Part shown: piece by piece, positions 50,380 through 59,188 of the stretch
Layout of the letters: the number at the start of each line of letters is the position of its first letter
How positions within the stretch are numbered: the stretch's first letter is position 1
NCBI RefSeq assembly: GCF_001423765.1
Contig: NZ_LMPG01000001.1
Coordinates: 316,073-380,072, forward strand
Direction of reading: 5' to 3'
DNA length: 64,000 bases
Source of the DNA: Sphingomonas sp. Leaf343
GTDB lineage: Bacteria > Pseudomonadota > Alphaproteobacteria > Sphingomonadales > Sphingomonadaceae
Position numbers and translations under genes: made by a program
Notes under the pieces: model-generated
Databases searched by the model: none
Told to the model about the DNA's origin: nothing
The model's input: the letters and a program-made list of their open reading frames with translations, nothing else

Positions 50380-50622
50380 ATGTCCGACGATGCAGCCTTC
50401 TATCGCAACCGTGCGATCGTGGAACGCACCAACTCCGAGGCCGCGACGCTCCAGAACGTCAAGGACCGCTGCGACCGCGCGGCGAGTACTTGGGAACAGA
50501 TGGCCGTTCGTGCCGAGCGGACGCAGGTGATGCGTGCCCAGCGCGAGGGGGCGAAGACCTCCGCCGAGCCGGCCCGGGATATGGCCGACGCCGAAATGGC
50601 CGAGGAATCAGCGGGGGCGTAA
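50380..50622 (+). CDS. Small helical protein of unknown function
   Basis: 80 residues from ATG 50380 (MSDDAAFYRNRAIVERTNSE), with GGAAGGA upstream. It is rich in Ala, Glu and Arg and reads as one or two long helices (TLQNVKDRCDRAASTWEQMA, VRAERTQVMRAQREGAKTSA). One Cys. No family recognised. Its end overlaps the convergent gene at 50608 by 15 bases. Confidence 0.65.
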   Translation: MSDDAAFYRNRAIVERTNSEAATLQNVKDRCDRAASTWEQMAVRAERTQVMRAQREGAKTSAEPARDMADAEMAEESAGA

Positions 50623-51183
50623 CGCCATCGCCGTCGCGTGGAGATCGCTGGCGGTGTCGCTGTAGAGGCGGCAGATCGCGGTCATCTCCGCCGACGACAG
50701 CGGCAGCGCCGCATCCGGCGTGCGACCCGCACCGGTGGCATCGCGCCCGCCGGCATGTTTCAGGAAATCGCGCGAGCGCCCGATCGCCGACAGTCGCGCA
50801 TGGCCGCTCTCTGCCACGCCGGTGCGGCCGACGTCGATGCCCGCGCCACTTCGCCTCACGACCTCATGCCCGGCGGCATCGCGCCCCGTGACGTCGTGCC
50901 CCGTGACGTCGTGCAGCGCCGACAATTTGTTGGCGGTGTTGCGTTGTCCGGGACGAACGGGTGCGCCGATCCAGTCGGCGACCTCGTCCACCAGCACGTT
51001 CAGGAACCGGTCGAGTTCCCCCAGCGCATTGCCGATGAAGGGCGCGTGGACCCCGGCGTCGCAGCGCGGCGCGACGTGACGGTCGAGATAGGCCGCCCCG
51101 CGCATCAACGTGTCGTGCGCCCGGTCCAACGATGCGGCGCGCGGCGGGCCGTCATCGTGGAGGAGCGGTGAAGTCGCAATCAT
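50608..51183 (-). CDS. Protein of unknown function downstream of the sugar operon
   Basis: 191 residues from the ATG at 51181-51183 (MIATSPLLHDDGPPRAASLD); an ATG at 51198 is possible. The middle carries short repeats (DVTGHDVTGRDAAGHEV) from a 15-bp tandem repeat near 50884-50914. The rest is mixed helix (LGELDRFLNVLVDEVADWIG, SAEMTAICRLYSDTASDLHA). No family recognised. It lies 49 bases after the GH68 gene on the same strand and may be read through from it. Confidence 0.5.
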   Translation of the reverse strand: MIATSPLLHDDGPPRAASLDRAHDTLMRGAAYLDRHVAPRCDAGVHAPFIGNALGELDRFLNVLVDEVADWIGAPVRPGQRNTANKLSALHDVTGHDVTGRDAAGHEVVRRSGAGIDVGRTGVAESGHARLSAIGRSRDFLKHAGGRDATGAGRTPDAALPLSSAEMTAICRLYSDTASDLHATAMALRPR

Positions 51184-51232
51184 CGCGCCGCCTAACATGG
51201 CGCAAGCCCCTGCCGGCCATGAAATCGCAACT

Positions 51233-52360
51233 TCAGGCGATCGATACGCGGTCGCCGTCGATCGCCAGCCTGAACCACGGTGCCGCCGTGCCGCCGAAAT
51301 GCCGGCGACGCAGGTCGGGCGTGTCGGGGGATCGACCCTCCAGTCCCCAGAAATCCACGAAGCTGATGACGTCCAGTTCGCCCGTCACCCACCAGCAATA
51401 AGCCTGGAACGGCTCCGCCGCCGGATTGCCCGCGACGAGGCCGGTGCCGTTGACCGGCCGCCACGGCCCGCCGATCCGGTCGGCGACCATCGCGTACAGG
51501 CCGGTGATGCCCGCTGCGGCGGTATCCGGCGCGAACCGCTTCGCCTGCGTCGACCAGAACAGGTAATAGCGGCCATCGACCACCACGATATGGGGGCGTT
51601 CCAACTCGCTGTTGGTGCCGATCGCCTCCACCAGCGGCGGCGTCAGGACCCAGCGATCCCCCTCCCGACGGGCCGCGCCGATCACGCCGTCATGGACGTC
51701 GTCCAGCCATCCCGCCGATCCGACGAACAGCAGATATTCCGCGCCGTCCGCGGGATCGCGAAAATAGCCGGGATCGCGAAAGCCCTTGATCCGGTCGTCG
51801 ACGGCCTCGGTCTGGTCGGCGGCGGCATAGGTGACACGGTCGGTGGCAACGGACTCGACGGGGGGCGACCAGCCCTCGGTCTGCGCTGCTGCCGCGACGA
51901 AGCGGCCGGTGCTCTCGAACAGGCGCTGCTCGAAGCTGCGCGGTTCGCCGCGGCGACCCGATGCGGTGAAGTACATCGTCAGCGTCTCGCCGTCCGCGGC
52001 CAGCACGGCCGAGCCGGACCATTCGCGGCTGCCGGGCGTGAACCCCTCGGCAAAGGTGTCGCCGTGATCGCGCCATCCGTCCGCGCCGTGGCTGGTCAGG
52101 CGGATGCGCGCGGCGTCGTGCCGCTGGTCGGGGTCGGCGAAGCGAGGCGTGGCGAGGAAGAACCAGAAGCTGCGCCCGTCCACGAACACGGTGCGGCCAT
52201 CGGCATCCGCGATCGGCCACATGTCCCAGACATCGTGATCGGGAACGACCGGCGCGACGTCGGCGGCGCCAATGACGGGCAGCGCCGCATCGGCCTGATC
52301 GCGGATGCCGGCAATCGCGGCGGCGGACCAGTGGGTCGGGGTCCAGAGGGGTTCGGGCAT
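51233..52360 (-). CDS. GH68 fructosyltransferase/sucrose hydrolase without signal peptide
   Basis: 375 residues from the ATG at 52358-52360 (MPEPLWTPTHWSAAAIAGIR). The nucleophile Asp46 is in DHDVWDMWPI, the transition-state Asp of the RDP motif is in GFRDPGYFRD (195-197), and the acid/base is in SELERPHIVV (Glu254); REWSGSAVL is also conserved. GH68 includes levansucrases, inulosucrases and beta-fructofuranosidases. Neither a signal peptide nor a membrane anchor is evident, so a cytoplasmic sucrose-splitting role is likely here, although the secreted Zymomonas enzymes also lack a classic signal. Last enzyme gene of the MFS-GH36-GH68 operon; a 23-base gap separates it from GH36. Confidence 0.9.
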   Translation of the reverse strand: MPEPLWTPTHWSAAAIAGIRDQADAALPVIGAADVAPVVPDHDVWDMWPIADADGRTVFVDGRSFWFFLATPRFADPDQRHDAARIRLTSHGADGWRDHGDTFAEGFTPGSREWSGSAVLAADGETLTMYFTASGRRGEPRSFEQRLFESTGRFVAAAAQTEGWSPPVESVATDRVTYAAADQTEAVDDRIKGFRDPGYFRDPADGAEYLLFVGSAGWLDDVHDGVIGAARREGDRWVLTPPLVEAIGTNSELERPHIVVVDGRYYLFWSTQAKRFAPDTAAAGITGLYAMVADRIGGPWRPVNGTGLVAGNPAAEPFQAYCWWVTGELDVISFVDFWGLEGRSPDTPDLRRRHFGGTAAPWFRLAIDGDRVSIA

Positions 52361-52383
52361 GAATATCCTGTTTTCTACGATCG

Positions 52384-54489
52384 TCAGGCGGCGGTGAGGC
52401 GGAAGATGGCGACGCTTTCGGCCTTCATCGCCGGTAGCGGCAGGCCGGCCTGCGCCAGCCAGTCGCCATCGAGGACTGCACCCTCCGCACGCATCGTGGC
52501 GAACAGCGGTGCGTCTGGCATCGGGTGATCCGCCTCGCCGGCGACATCGATCAGGTGGACACGCAGGCGGCCGGCCCCGGCTACCGGCGGCAGCGCCAGC
52601 ATGGGCGGTCGGCGCAGGGCCGTCGGTCCCACGCGGGTGACGAGCAGGATCAGGTCGTCGGGTTCGCCATGCGCCTGCCACACCAGCCCGTCCGGTCCCT
52701 CGCCTAGCCAGACGCGGCCGCTGTGCAGCCGGTCGCGCAGCGCCTTGTAGCGGGCGATGCCGGCGGCGAGCGTCGCCGCATCGTCGGCGGGCATGGTGGC
52801 GGGATCGAGTTCGACGCCGAAATGGCCGGGCAGCGCGACGGCGGTCCGAAACGCCATCGACTGGCTGCGGCCGGTCGAATGGGCCGGGCTGGCCCCGACA
52901 TGCGCGCCCATTGTTTCCGGGGGCATGAAGTGCAGGAAGCCGCGCTGCATCGCGACGCGCGACACGGCGTCGATACAGTCGCTGGTCCAGAACCGGTGCG
53001 CGCGTTCGGCGATACCGGCGTCGATCCGGCCGCCGCCACCGGCGCAGGCCTCGATCTCCAGATCCGGATGCGCGGCGATCAGCCGGTCGAACAGCGCATA
53101 GGCCCCCTCGATCTGCGCGTGATAGACGGCCCGTCCGTCCGCGTCCGCCGCAGGGGCGAGATCGCGATTATGGTCCCATTTCAGATACGCGATCGGCAGC
53201 GTGCGGAGCAGCGCGTCGATGCGATCGAACAGATGATCGCGAACCTCCGCGCGGCCCATGTCGAGGACCAACTGGTTGCGCGCGGTCAGGCGCGGCAGGC
53301 CGTCGACGTGCAACGCCCAGTCGGGATGCGCGCGGTAGAGGTCGCTGTCCGGGTTGACCATTTCGGGTTCCACCCACAGCCCGAACTCCATGCCCAGCGC
53401 CACGACGTGATCGGCCAGCGGCCTCAGCCCGTTCGGGTATTTGACCGCATCCGGTGTCCAGTCGCCGAGCGCCGCGGTATCGTCGTTGCGACCGGTGAAC
53501 CAGCCGTCGTCCAGCACGAATCGCTCGACGCCCAGCGCGGCGGATCGGTCCGCCAGCGCCTTCAGGGCCGCTTCGTCATGGTCGAAATAGAAGCCTTCCC
53601 ACGAATTGATGTGGACGGGGCGCGCACGCATGCCCGATACCGGCCAGGGCGCGGCGGCACGGGCGGCGGCATGGAACGCCTGGATCGCGCCGTTCAGGCC
53701 CACGTTCGAGCAGGTCGCGAGCATCGCCGGCGTCGCATGGCTCCCGCCGGGCGCAAGCCGGATTTCGCCGGGCGTGAGCGCCTCGCCCATCTGCAACACC
53801 CAGCCGCCCTCGTCGTCGCGCTCCACCAGCAGGCGATGATTGCCCGACCAAGCAAGCTGCGCGGCATGGACCCGACCGGCGTGCCAGCCGGCGCCGGAAC
53901 CGGCAACGAACAGTCCCGGCGGTCCGGCATGACCGGTCAGTCCGCGCCGGTTCTCCCGCACCCAGCCGTGCACCGGCATCGGTTCGGCGTGCGGCACGAA
54001 CTCCGCGACATGCCGGCCGGTGAAGCTGCGGATCGTCTCGCAATCGGCGGGCAGGGGGAGGGTGCCGGCGGCGAGCCAGTCGATCTCCAGCGTGTCGTCG
54101 CCGTCGTTGACCACGCTCGCCGACAGTGTCAGCACGTCGCCCGTCAGCGCCAGCCGCTGAACAAGCGTGATCCGCGCGGCGCGATCGACCAGCGTCACCT
54201 CGACAGCGTTGTCCTGCCGTTCGATCGCGACCGTCTCGAACGTCTGCGCGAAATGCCGTCCGGCGCGATGCGCGCGGAGGGCGGCGGGCCCGAACCAGCC
54301 CGTACCGAAGCCCGGCACGATCGTCAGCGGCAGGTCGCGGTCGAGCGAGAAGCTGGCGGCCGGTCGCGTATCCGCCAGAGGCGGCAACCCGTCCGCATCG
54401 ACGGCCGGCCCCCACCAGCGCCACGCGGGCGGTTCGCCCCCGCGCGGTTCCAGCACGACGCTGGACGATGGGCCGTGCAGCGCGATCAC
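52384..54489 (-). CDS. Alpha-galactosidase, GH36
   Basis: 701 residues from a GTG at 54487-54489 (IALHGPSSSVVLEPRGG), whose codon overlaps the stop of the transporter gene (GTGA). It has an N-terminal beta-supersandwich, then the barrel with SWEGFYFDHDE, FVLDDGWFTGRNDD, the nucleophile Asp439 in AYLKWDHNRD, CAGGGGRIDAG and the acid/base Asp504 in RFWTSDCIDA. It releases terminal alpha-galactose from raffinose, melibiose and similar sugars. No signal peptide, so it is predicted to be cytoplasmic. Confidence 0.92.
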   Translation of the reverse strand: MIALHGPSSSVVLEPRGGEPPAWRWWGPAVDADGLPPLADTRPAASFSLDRDLPLTIVPGFGTGWFGPAALRAHRAGRHFAQTFETVAIERQDNAVEVTLVDRAARITLVQRLALTGDVLTLSASVVNDGDDTLEIDWLAAGTLPLPADCETIRSFTGRHVAEFVPHAEPMPVHGWVRENRRGLTGHAGPPGLFVAGSGAGWHAGRVHAAQLAWSGNHRLLVERDDEGGWVLQMGEALTPGEIRLAPGGSHATPAMLATCSNVGLNGAIQAFHAAARAAAPWPVSGMRARPVHINSWEGFYFDHDEAALKALADRSAALGVERFVLDDGWFTGRNDDTAALGDWTPDAVKYPNGLRPLADHVVALGMEFGLWVEPEMVNPDSDLYRAHPDWALHVDGLPRLTARNQLVLDMGRAEVRDHLFDRIDALLRTLPIAYLKWDHNRDLAPAADADGRAVYHAQIEGAYALFDRLIAAHPDLEIEACAGGGGRIDAGIAERAHRFWTSDCIDAVSRVAMQRGFLHFMPPETMGAHVGASPAHSTGRSQSMAFRTAVALPGHFGVELDPATMPADDAATLAAGIARYKALRDRLHSGRVWLGEGPDGLVWQAHGEPDDLILLVTRVGPTALRRPPMLALPPVAGAGRLRVHLIDVAGEADHPMPDAPLFATMRAEGAVLDGDWLAQAGLPLPAMKAESVAIFRLTAA

Positions 54490-55835
54490 GCCTGCGTCGC
54501 TCCCACCGGCAGCCCCTCGGCGTTGCGCTCCCGCACCGACCAGACGGCGACCGCCGCACAGATCATCAGGACACCGCACAGGCTCAGCACATGGCGCGGA
54601 TCGCCGTTCATGAGCGGCTGGTAGTAGAAGGGCAACGTCGCCGCGAGCAGCAGCATCGGAATGACGATCATCATGTTGAAGATGCCCATGTACACGCCCG
54701 TCCGTTCCGGCGGGATCGATCCGGCGAGGATGACATAGGGATTGCCCATGATGCTGGCCCAGCCGATGCCGACGCCGATCGCCGGCAGGAACAGCATCCA
54801 CTTCTCGGTGACGTGCGGCAGCCACAACATGCCCGCACCGGCGAGGACGAGGCAGGCGGCATGCAGGCTGGCGGCACCCAGACGCTTCGCCAGCGGCACC
54901 ATCGCGAAGGCGGCGACGAACGCGACCGCGTTGTAGAAGGCCGCCATCTCTCCGTTGGTCAGCACCGCGGAATGGAAGCCGGTCGAGGTCGGTGCATCGG
55001 TGCCGTAGACCGACCGTCCGATCGCGTAGATCACATAGGCCCAGTATGCCGCCATCGCGTACCACTGGAACAGGCTCATCACCGCCAGCTTGCGCATCGC
55101 AACCGGCATGTCGCGGATGGCGCTGCCGATCTCCGTCAGCGTCGCGACGATGCCCTTCGGCTCGGCGGCGATGCGGGCGCGTTCGGCGAGCGACAGCGGC
55201 AGTTCGGGCACGCGCCGGATCGACCACAGGATCGTCGTGAAGCTGAGGAATGCGCCGACCATGAACGCGATGCGCGCGGTGTAGGGGATGTTGTGGGTGT
55301 CGACCCAATCCTGGTTCATCCCCGCCCACACCAGCAGCGACGGCGTCAGGAAAGCGAGCATCTGCGCCAGCCCGGTGAACGCCGATTGCGTCAGGAAGCC
55401 GATCTGATGCTGGTTCTCGTTCAGGCGATCCGAGACATAGGCGCGGTACGGCTCCATCGTGATGTTGTTGCCGGCATCGAGGATCCACAGCATCGACACC
55501 GCCATCAGCAACGACGACGACAGCGGCATGAAGAACAGCCCGATCGCGCACAAAACCGCGCCGAACAGGAAATAGGGCGTCCGGCGGCCCCAGCGCGAAT
55601 CGGTCCGGTCGCTCATCGCGCCGATCAGCGGCTGGACCAGCAGGCCGGTGATCGGCCCCGCGAGGTTGAGGATCGGCAGCGCCGCCTCCGACGCGCCCAG
55701 ATAGCTGTAGATCGGGGCCATGTTGCCCTGCTGCAGCCCGAAACTGAACTGCAGGCCGAGGAAGCCCAGATTCATCTCCAGGATGCGCGGCAACGACAGA
55801 TGCGGCTTGGAGTCCGGAAAGCGCATGGACGACAT
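54486..55835 (-). CDS. MFS sugar transporter (GPH/sucrose-type)
   Basis: 449 residues with twelve predicted helices, from the ATG at 55833-55835 (MSSMRFPDSKPHLSLPRILE; GAGGGG ribosome site). GLLVQPLIGAMSDRTDSRWG plus RRTPYFLFGA is the loop 2-3 signature of the sucrose/oligosaccharide proton symporters in the GPH/MFS_2 group; PYRAYVSDRLNENQHQIGFL is also typical. It would import a disaccharide or trisaccharide across the inner membrane. First gene of the sugar operon, 71 bases downstream of a LacI-type operator. Confidence 0.88.
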   Translation of the reverse strand: MSSMRFPDSKPHLSLPRILEMNLGFLGLQFSFGLQQGNMAPIYSYLGASEAALPILNLAGPITGLLVQPLIGAMSDRTDSRWGRRTPYFLFGAVLCAIGLFFMPLSSSLLMAVSMLWILDAGNNITMEPYRAYVSDRLNENQHQIGFLTQSAFTGLAQMLAFLTPSLLVWAGMNQDWVDTHNIPYTARIAFMVGAFLSFTTILWSIRRVPELPLSLAERARIAAEPKGIVATLTEIGSAIRDMPVAMRKLAVMSLFQWYAMAAYWAYVIYAIGRSVYGTDAPTSTGFHSAVLTNGEMAAFYNAVAFVAAFAMVPLAKRLGAASLHAACLVLAGAGMLWLPHVTEKWMLFLPAIGVGIGWASIMGNPYVILAGSIPPERTGVYMGIFNMMIVIPMLLLAATLPFYYQPLMNGDPRHVLSLCGVLMICAAVAVWSVRERNAEGLPVGATQA

Positions 55836-55905
55836 GATCCCCTCAAGAGAACGGACCCGTCTGGTGCGGGCTGGCCAGCGTTCTAGCGCGTGAGCCGGAG
55901 AAGGC

Positions 55906-55929
55906 AACAATCGATTGTTAAAGCGGTTT
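55906..55929 (-). promoter_or_regulatory. LacI-family operator upstream of the sugar operon
   Basis: AACAATCGATTGTT (55906-55919) is a perfect 14-bp palindrome with the LacI-family core AAnCGnTT. It is followed immediately by AAAGCGGTTT (55920-55929), a second AAAnCGnTTT-type site. On the minus strand the first palindrome overlaps TTGTTG, a weak minus-35 spaced 17 bases from GCTAGA, so repressor binding would block it. No LacI-type regulator gene is in the window. Confidence 0.65.
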
Positions 55930-55939
55930 CGATCGTCCT

Positions 55940-57358
55940 TCAGGCGGCGTGATCGGGTGCGACGGCGAGCCGGAGGGTGACCCGAAATCCCGGCCGCGTA
56001 TTCATGAAGTCGATCGTCGCGCCCAGCCGTTGCGCGGCGGATCGAACTATGGCGAGGCCAAGGCCGCTGCCCTCCTGCCCGACGCTGGTCTGGAGGCGCA
56101 CGAACCGCTCGCCCAGCCGGTCGAGGTCGCCCTCGGCGATGCCCGGCCCATCGTCGGCGACGGCGATCGAGATGACGTCGGCTGCCCGCTCGATGCCGAT
56201 CGCGACCATGGTGCCGGTGCCGATATAGCGGATCGCGTTGTCGAGCAGGTTGGAGAGGATTTCGAACAGCAACGTCCGGTGACCGGCGATGATGATGGCC
56301 CCGTCCGGGGCATCGAGATGCACCTCCACCCCGGCCTCGATCGCCTGCGCGATGCGGCGGTTGATGACCGCCACCGCGACCTCGCGCAGGTCGACGCGCT
56401 CCAGCGGCGGCGAGGTGCCGGCTTCCTCGGCGCGGGCGAGCGCCAGAAGCTGCGTCACCAGCCGCTCCAGCCGGTCGGCGGCGTCGGCGATCTCGCCGAG
56501 CGCCTGCGGCTCGCCGCGCCGTGCCAGCGCGACCTGAACCTTCAGCACCGCGAGTGGCGTCCGCATCTGATGCGACGCGTCGGCGGTGAAGCGGCGGACG
56601 CCGGCGGTGGCGGCGTCGAGGCGGGCGAGCAGATGGTCGAAGGCGTCGGACAGCGGGCGCAGCTCGGCGGGCAGCGGTCCGGTCTGAAGCGGCGACAGGT
56701 CGGGCGTCGCGCGGGTATCGCGCGCCTCCACTGCGCTGCGCAGCCGGGCGAGCGGACGCAGGCTCCACGCCAGCGCCGGCCGGATCAGCAGCATCGCGAC
56801 GCCGACCAGCACGATCTCCCCCACCAGCAGCGCGATCATCAGCCGGCGCTGGAGCGCGGCGCGCCCGTCCAGCGTCTCCGCGACCTGCACGATCACGGGC
56901 TCTGCGATCCGCGGCAGCGCGCGGCGAACCTCGGCGATGCGGATTTTCTGGCCTCGATAGGTCGCGAACCGAAAACTCGGCGTGTCGATCTCCAGCGCGC
57001 CGGGGATCGGCGCGGGGAGGTCGGCATAGCCGGTCAGCAGTCGTCCGCCGACCGCGACGCGGTAATAGACGTTGTCGCGCTCGCTGTTCTCCAGCATCCC
57101 GAACGCGGCGGCAGGCAGGTCCAGCGTCACCTCGCCCCGCTCCACCTCCACCGTTTCCGCGATGGCGCCCAGCGCGCCGCCGAGGACGCGATCGTTGGTG
57201 CGGCGGACCACGTCGGCGATCAGCGTCGCGCCGGCCAGCCCCAGCAGGACCGCGATCGCCAGCAGCGGCACCAGCATCGCGGTGAGCAGCCGCGTCCGCA
57301 GCGCCAGCGCGCGGGGGCGCGGCTCAGCCAACGCGCGGTGCCGCGGCTCAGCTGGCAT
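55940..57358 (-). CDS. Sensor histidine kinase, TctE-like
   Basis: 472 residues: membrane helix 1 (about 24-49), a periplasmic 2CSK_N-type domain (about 50-168), helix 2 (about 172-193), HAMP-like linker, HisKA with phosphorylated His263 in FTADASHQMRTPLAVL, and HATPase_c (SNLLDNAIRYI, DDGPGIAE, GSGLGLAI). TctE-type kinases sense tricarboxylates or related acids in the periplasm. It overlaps the response regulator gene by 11 bases and is divergent from the uptake operon. Confidence 0.9.
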   Translation of the reverse strand: MPAEPRHRALAEPRPRALALRTRLLTAMLVPLLAIAVLLGLAGATLIADVVRRTNDRVLGGALGAIAETVEVERGEVTLDLPAAAFGMLENSERDNVYYRVAVGGRLLTGYADLPAPIPGALEIDTPSFRFATYRGQKIRIAEVRRALPRIAEPVIVQVAETLDGRAALQRRLMIALLVGEIVLVGVAMLLIRPALAWSLRPLARLRSAVEARDTRATPDLSPLQTGPLPAELRPLSDAFDHLLARLDAATAGVRRFTADASHQMRTPLAVLKVQVALARRGEPQALGEIADAADRLERLVTQLLALARAEEAGTSPPLERVDLREVAVAVINRRIAQAIEAGVEVHLDAPDGAIIIAGHRTLLFEILSNLLDNAIRYIGTGTMVAIGIERAADVISIAVADDGPGIAEGDLDRLGERFVRLQTSVGQEGSGLGLAIVRSAAQRLGATIDFMNTRPGFRVTLRLAVAPDHAA

Positions 57359-58013
57359 CGAGCAGATAGCCCACGCCGCGCACCGTCCGGATCGCCGGAC
57401 CGTCCGGGGCCAGCTTGCCGCGCAGCCGGGTGATGTTCACCTCCAGCGCATTGGGGCCGACCGGCTCGTCATACCCGAACACCTCCGCCTGCAACGTCTC
57501 CCGCGGGACGATCTGGCCGGCGCGGGTCGCCAGCGCATCGAGGACCGTCCACTCGCGACGGCGCAGGTCGAGCAGCCGGTCGCCGATCCGCGCTTCGCCG
57601 GTAGAGCGGTTGAGCGCCAGCGATCCCACCACCAGCTCCGGGGTCGGATCGCCGCCCCGGCGACGGCCGAGCGCGCGGATGCGGGCCTCCAGCTCCTCTG
57701 GCGCGAACGGCTTGCGGAGATAGTCGTCCGCGCCGAGATCGAGGCCGCGGACGCGGTCGTCCAGCGCGTCGCGCGCGGTCAACATCAGCACCGGTACGCG
57801 CTGCCCGCGCCGCCGCAGCGTCTGGAGCACCGCGAACCCGTCGATGTCGGGAAGGCCGACGTCGAGGATCACGAGCGCATAGACATCGTCGGCGGTGACC
57901 ATCAGCGCATCCGCGCCGGTGGCGACGTGATCGATCGCGTGGCCGGCGGTGCGCAGCAGCGCGACGATGCTGCGGGCCAGCGGCGCATCATCCTCGACGA
58001 TCAAGATCCTCAC
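57348..58013 (-). CDS. OmpR/TctD-type response regulator
   Basis: 221 residues: receiver domain with acidic pair Asp8/Asp9 (IVEDDAPL), phospho-acceptor Asp51 (VILDVGLPDIDG), Thr in LMLTARDAL and Lys in YLRKPFAPEE; winged-helix C-terminus (RREWTVLDALATRAGQIVPR, NALEVNITRLRGKL). It should activate the divergent operon that starts at 58115 when phosphorylated by the adjacent kinase. The 101-base gap 58014-58114 must hold both promoters. Confidence 0.93.
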   Translation of the reverse strand: MRILIVEDDAPLARSIVALLRTAGHAIDHVATGADALMVTADDVYALVILDVGLPDIDGFAVLQTLRRRGQRVPVLMLTARDALDDRVRGLDLGADDYLRKPFAPEELEARIRALGRRRGGDPTPELVVGSLALNRSTGEARIGDRLLDLRRREWTVLDALATRAGQIVPRETLQAEVFGYDEPVGPNALEVNITRLRGKLAPDGPAIRTVRGVGYLLDAS

Positions 58014-58114
58014 AGTCCGTATCGCCCGTGAAAGGTTGATGACAGCTTGCCCGTGTAGCCCATCCTTGTCGACTTACCCGAACGCAGAGCCGGGAAGCGA
58101 GAGGAGCCTGAACG

Positions 58115-59188
58115 ATGCGTCCCCTGTTGCTGTCAATGCTGATGGTCGTCGCTGCCGTGCCTGCTGCCGCACAGCGCCCGGCGGGCTATCCGCGATCCTA
58201 CGACGCGCTGGTCGCCGAGGCGCGCGTCGAACGCGGCGTGCGCGTCTACGGCAATGCCGACGCGGCGGCGATGACGGCGGTGATCGCGGCGTTCCGGCGC
58301 ACCTATCCCGGCGTGATCGTCCAGTACCGCGAACTCGAATCGAGCGACATCTTTCGCCGCGTCGTCGCAGAGACGCGCGCGCACCGGCCGACCGCCGATC
58401 TGGTCTGGTCGTCGGCGATGGACCTTCAGGCGAAGCTCATCAACGATGGCTATGCCCAGAGTTACCAGAGCCCGGAAAAGCCGGCGCTGCCGCCCGCGGC
58501 GGTGTGGAAGAACATGGGCTATGGCGTCACCGCCGAGCCGGTCGCCTTCGTCTACAACAGGCGGCTGATCCCATCGGCCAGCGTGCCCCGAACGCACGAG
58601 GCGTTCGAGCGGCTGTTGCGGGAGCGCCGGTCCGCATTGACGGGCCGCGTCGCGACCTATGATCCGGCACGGTCCAATGTCGGGTATCTGTACCTGACGG
58701 AGGATTATGCGATCACCCGCGACACGCACTCGCTGTTGCAGGCGGTGGCGGGGACCCGGCCGCTGCTGTCGCGCACCACGGGCCCGATGCTGGACGCGGT
58801 CGCCAGCGGGCGCGCGGCGATCGCGTACAACGTGGTCGGTCCCTACGCGCTGACCCGCGCGCGCAAGGATCCGCGGATCGGGGTCGTCTTCCCGCGCGAC
58901 TACGTGCTGGTCGCATCGCGGGTCGCCTTCATCGCGCGCAACGCCCGCCGCCCGGCGGCGGCGAAGCTGTTCCTCGATTTCCTGCTGTCCCGCACGGGGC
59001 AGGGGCTGCTGGCGCGACAATGGCTGTTGCCGGTCCGCGCCGACGTTCGTGCACCGCGTCTGGGTGCCGACCGCGCCCGGGCGATCCGCGTCGGACCGCA
59101 GCTGCTTGTCAATCTCGACTCGATCAAGCGTCGGCGCTTCCTCGCCGACTGGACCGCCATCCTCTCCGAAGGAGCCCTCGTGAAATGA
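58115..59188 (+). CDS. Periplasmic extracellular solute-binding protein (Fe-ABC-type fold)
   Basis: 357 residues with signal peptide MRPLLLSMLMVVAAVPAAAQ. The segments GVRVYGNADAAAMTAVIAAF, YPGVIVQYRELESSDIFRRV, ADLVWSSAMDLQAKLINDGY and YNRRLIPSASVPRTHEAFER follow the AfuA/FbpA-like type II binding-protein fold. No ABC permease or ATPase accompanies it; instead it leads a porin and a CitMHS carrier. It may deliver a ligand to the TctE-like kinase, as binding proteins do in BctC-BctDE of Bordetella (inference). GAGAGGAG precedes the ATG. Confidence 0.85.
   Translation: MRPLLLSMLMVVAAVPAAAQRPAGYPRSYDALVAEARVERGVRVYGNADAAAMTAVIAAFRRTYPGVIVQYRELESSDIFRRVVAETRAHRPTADLVWSSAMDLQAKLINDGYAQSYQSPEKPALPPAAVWKNMGYGVTAEPVAFVYNRRLIPSASVPRTHEAFERLLRERRSALTGRVATYDPARSNVGYLYLTEDYAITRDTHSLLQAVAGTRPLLSRTTGPMLDAVASGRAAIAYNVVGPYALTRARKDPRIGVVFPRDYVLVASRVAFIARNARRPAAAKLFLDFLLSRTGQGLLARQWLLPVRADVRAPRLGADRARAIRVGPQLLVNLDSIKRRRFLADWTAILSEGALVK

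Noticed and set aside
50876..50920. Short tandem repeat considered as a CRISPR or VNTR array
   Set aside because: Only two 15-bp units without spacers, lying in a coding frame; not a CRISPR.
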